Positions 5,298-5,717 of a DNA stretch of 5,717 bases are shown here, in pieces. A program made the position numbers and the translations under genes. This DNA comes from Candidatus Pacearchaeota archaeon (GTDB taxonomy: Archaea; Nanobdellota; Nanobdellia; Pacearchaeales; GW2011-AR1), in the NCBI GenBank assembly GCA_003694055.1, contig RFLC01000002.1, positions 1-5,717 on the forward strand, given 5' to 3'. Each line of letters begins with the position of its first letter. Positions within the stretch are counted from its first letter, which is position 1. The notes below the pieces were generated by a model, which made no database searches, was not told the DNA's origin, and worked only from the letters and a program-made list of their open reading frames with translations.

Positions 5298-5654
5298 TTA
5301 AGCCCTGCCGTAAATGTCATCCAAGCGCTCAATGTCCCGCTCATCAAACTTGCCAAAAGCAATCTCAAGAATCCGCACCGGCTTGTCCAACGCCTCGACG
5401 CGATGCAGTGCCCTCCTCGGAATAAAAACCTCATCTCCCTTCCCAACTTTAAACGTGCGCTTTCCCAACGTAACCCTCGCAGGATTGTCCAAAAACTTCC
5501 AGAACTCTGAGCGGTTTTTGTGCCTCTGCAACGAAATCTTCTGCCGCGGGTTCAGCGTGAGAATCTTAACAGTCGACTCCTCATTCAACGTGAACCTCTC
5601 AAACCCTCCCCACGGCTTTCTCACAACCTTCCTCTTCATTCCCTCACATCGCAT
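5298..5654 (-). CDS. Phosphomannose isomerase type II-like cupin protein
   Basis: 118 residues, a single cupin barrel like the C-terminal domain of bifunctional GDP-mannose pyrophosphorylase/phosphomannose isomerases. Landmarks are KPWGGFERF (18-26), SLQRHKNRSEFWKFL (42-56), a Gly-Asp turn before EVFIPRRALHRVE and the end ILEIAFGKFDERDIERLDDIYGR, matching the family's E-[IV]-x-x-G-x-F-x-E-x-D-I-x-R-x-x-D-x-Y-G-R pattern. It may interconvert mannose-6-phosphate and fructose-6-phosphate, feeding glycan synthesis, or act on a related sugar phosphate. In the first metal-binding motif it reads HKNRSE where many relatives have HHHRSE, so metal binding may differ. Two starts are possible: ATG 5654 (118 aa) or ATG 5639 (113 aa, beginning MKRKVVRKPWG), the latter better placed relative to a TATA-like box. 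The truD gene follows with no gap. The fold is certain; the substrate is not. Confidence 0.85.
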   Translation of the reverse strand: MRCEGMKRKVVRKPWGGFERFTLNEESTVKILTLNPRQKISLQRHKNRSEFWKFLDNPARVTLGKRTFKVGKGDEVFIPRRALHRVEALDKPVRILEIAFGKFDERDIERLDDIYGRA

Positions 5655-5660
5655 TCTTAG

Positions 5661-5674
5661 TTTTTATTTTTTCG
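5661..5674 (-). promoter_or_regulatory. Putative TATA-like promoter for the cupin-truD unit
   Basis: Read on the minus strand the sequence is CGAAAAAATAAAAA, an A-rich BRE-like run with a TATA-like AAATAAAA core. Its centre is about 28 nt from ATG 5639 but only about 13 nt from ATG 5654. A second A/T-rich candidate, TTTTATTTT, lies at about 5689-5699 on the minus strand, about 40 nt from ATG 5654. Neither matches the clean TTAAATA box seen at the other two genes, so the call is tentative. Confidence 0.35.
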
Positions 5675-5717
5675 CTTTCACGCTTAGCAAAATAAAACCA
5701 AAAACCAAGCCGTAAAC

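Noticed and set aside
5314..5715. Plus-strand open frame of 133 codons opposite the cupin gene
   Set aside because: It is antisense to a clear cupin with family motifs and has no plausible promoter or protein features.

Overview
The window looks like chromosomal DNA of an archaeon, most likely a small-genome DPANN-type lineage. The reasons are: two genes that start at an ATG placed exactly 28 nt downstream of an archaeal TATA box (leaderless transcripts), T-rich tracts instead of hairpin terminators, very tight gene packing with small overlaps, a compact TruD-type tRNA pseudouridine synthase, and secreted proteins rich in Asn-X-Ser/Thr sequons that resemble poorly characterised families I associate with DPANN archaea. 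The lineage call is inference. I see no rRNA, tRNA, CRISPR array, insertion sequence or phage gene.

Layout. Positions 1-115 are an extremely AT-rich promoter region. From it a leaderless gene (116-760, + strand) encodes a winged-helix regulator with a C-terminal domain that looks like a degenerate nucleotidyltransferase fold. It overlaps by 11 nt the next gene (750-1532), which encodes a secreted or anchored protein and is preceded by a near-perfect Shine-Dalgarno sequence. A long T-rich tract follows (about 1540-1569). A second pair then begins: a sequon-rich single-pass surface protein (1594-2580) and, one base later, a polytopic membrane metalloprotease of M50/site-2-protease type with an HELSH motif (2582-3667).

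A 339-bp non-coding stretch (3668-4006) follows. Its first two thirds are unusually GC-rich for an archaeal intergenic region and hold small inverted repeats and a 14-bp tandem duplication; its end carries the second leaderless promoter. This drives a 96-residue zinc-ribbon protein (4007-4297). On the minus strand, a two-gene unit runs inward from the right edge: a small phosphomannose-isomerase-like cupin (5654-5298) directly followed by TruD (5297-4281), whose 3' end overlaps the zinc-ribbon gene tail to tail by 17 nt.

How they may work together. The left 3.6 kb reads as a cell-surface module: a regulator, two exported proteins and an intramembrane protease, all on one strand. A reasonable hypothesis is regulated display of glycosylated surface proteins with membrane-embedded proteolysis of an anchor or regulator; nothing in the sequence proves a substrate. 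The right side is housekeeping: tRNA modification, sugar-phosphate metabolism and a small zinc protein.
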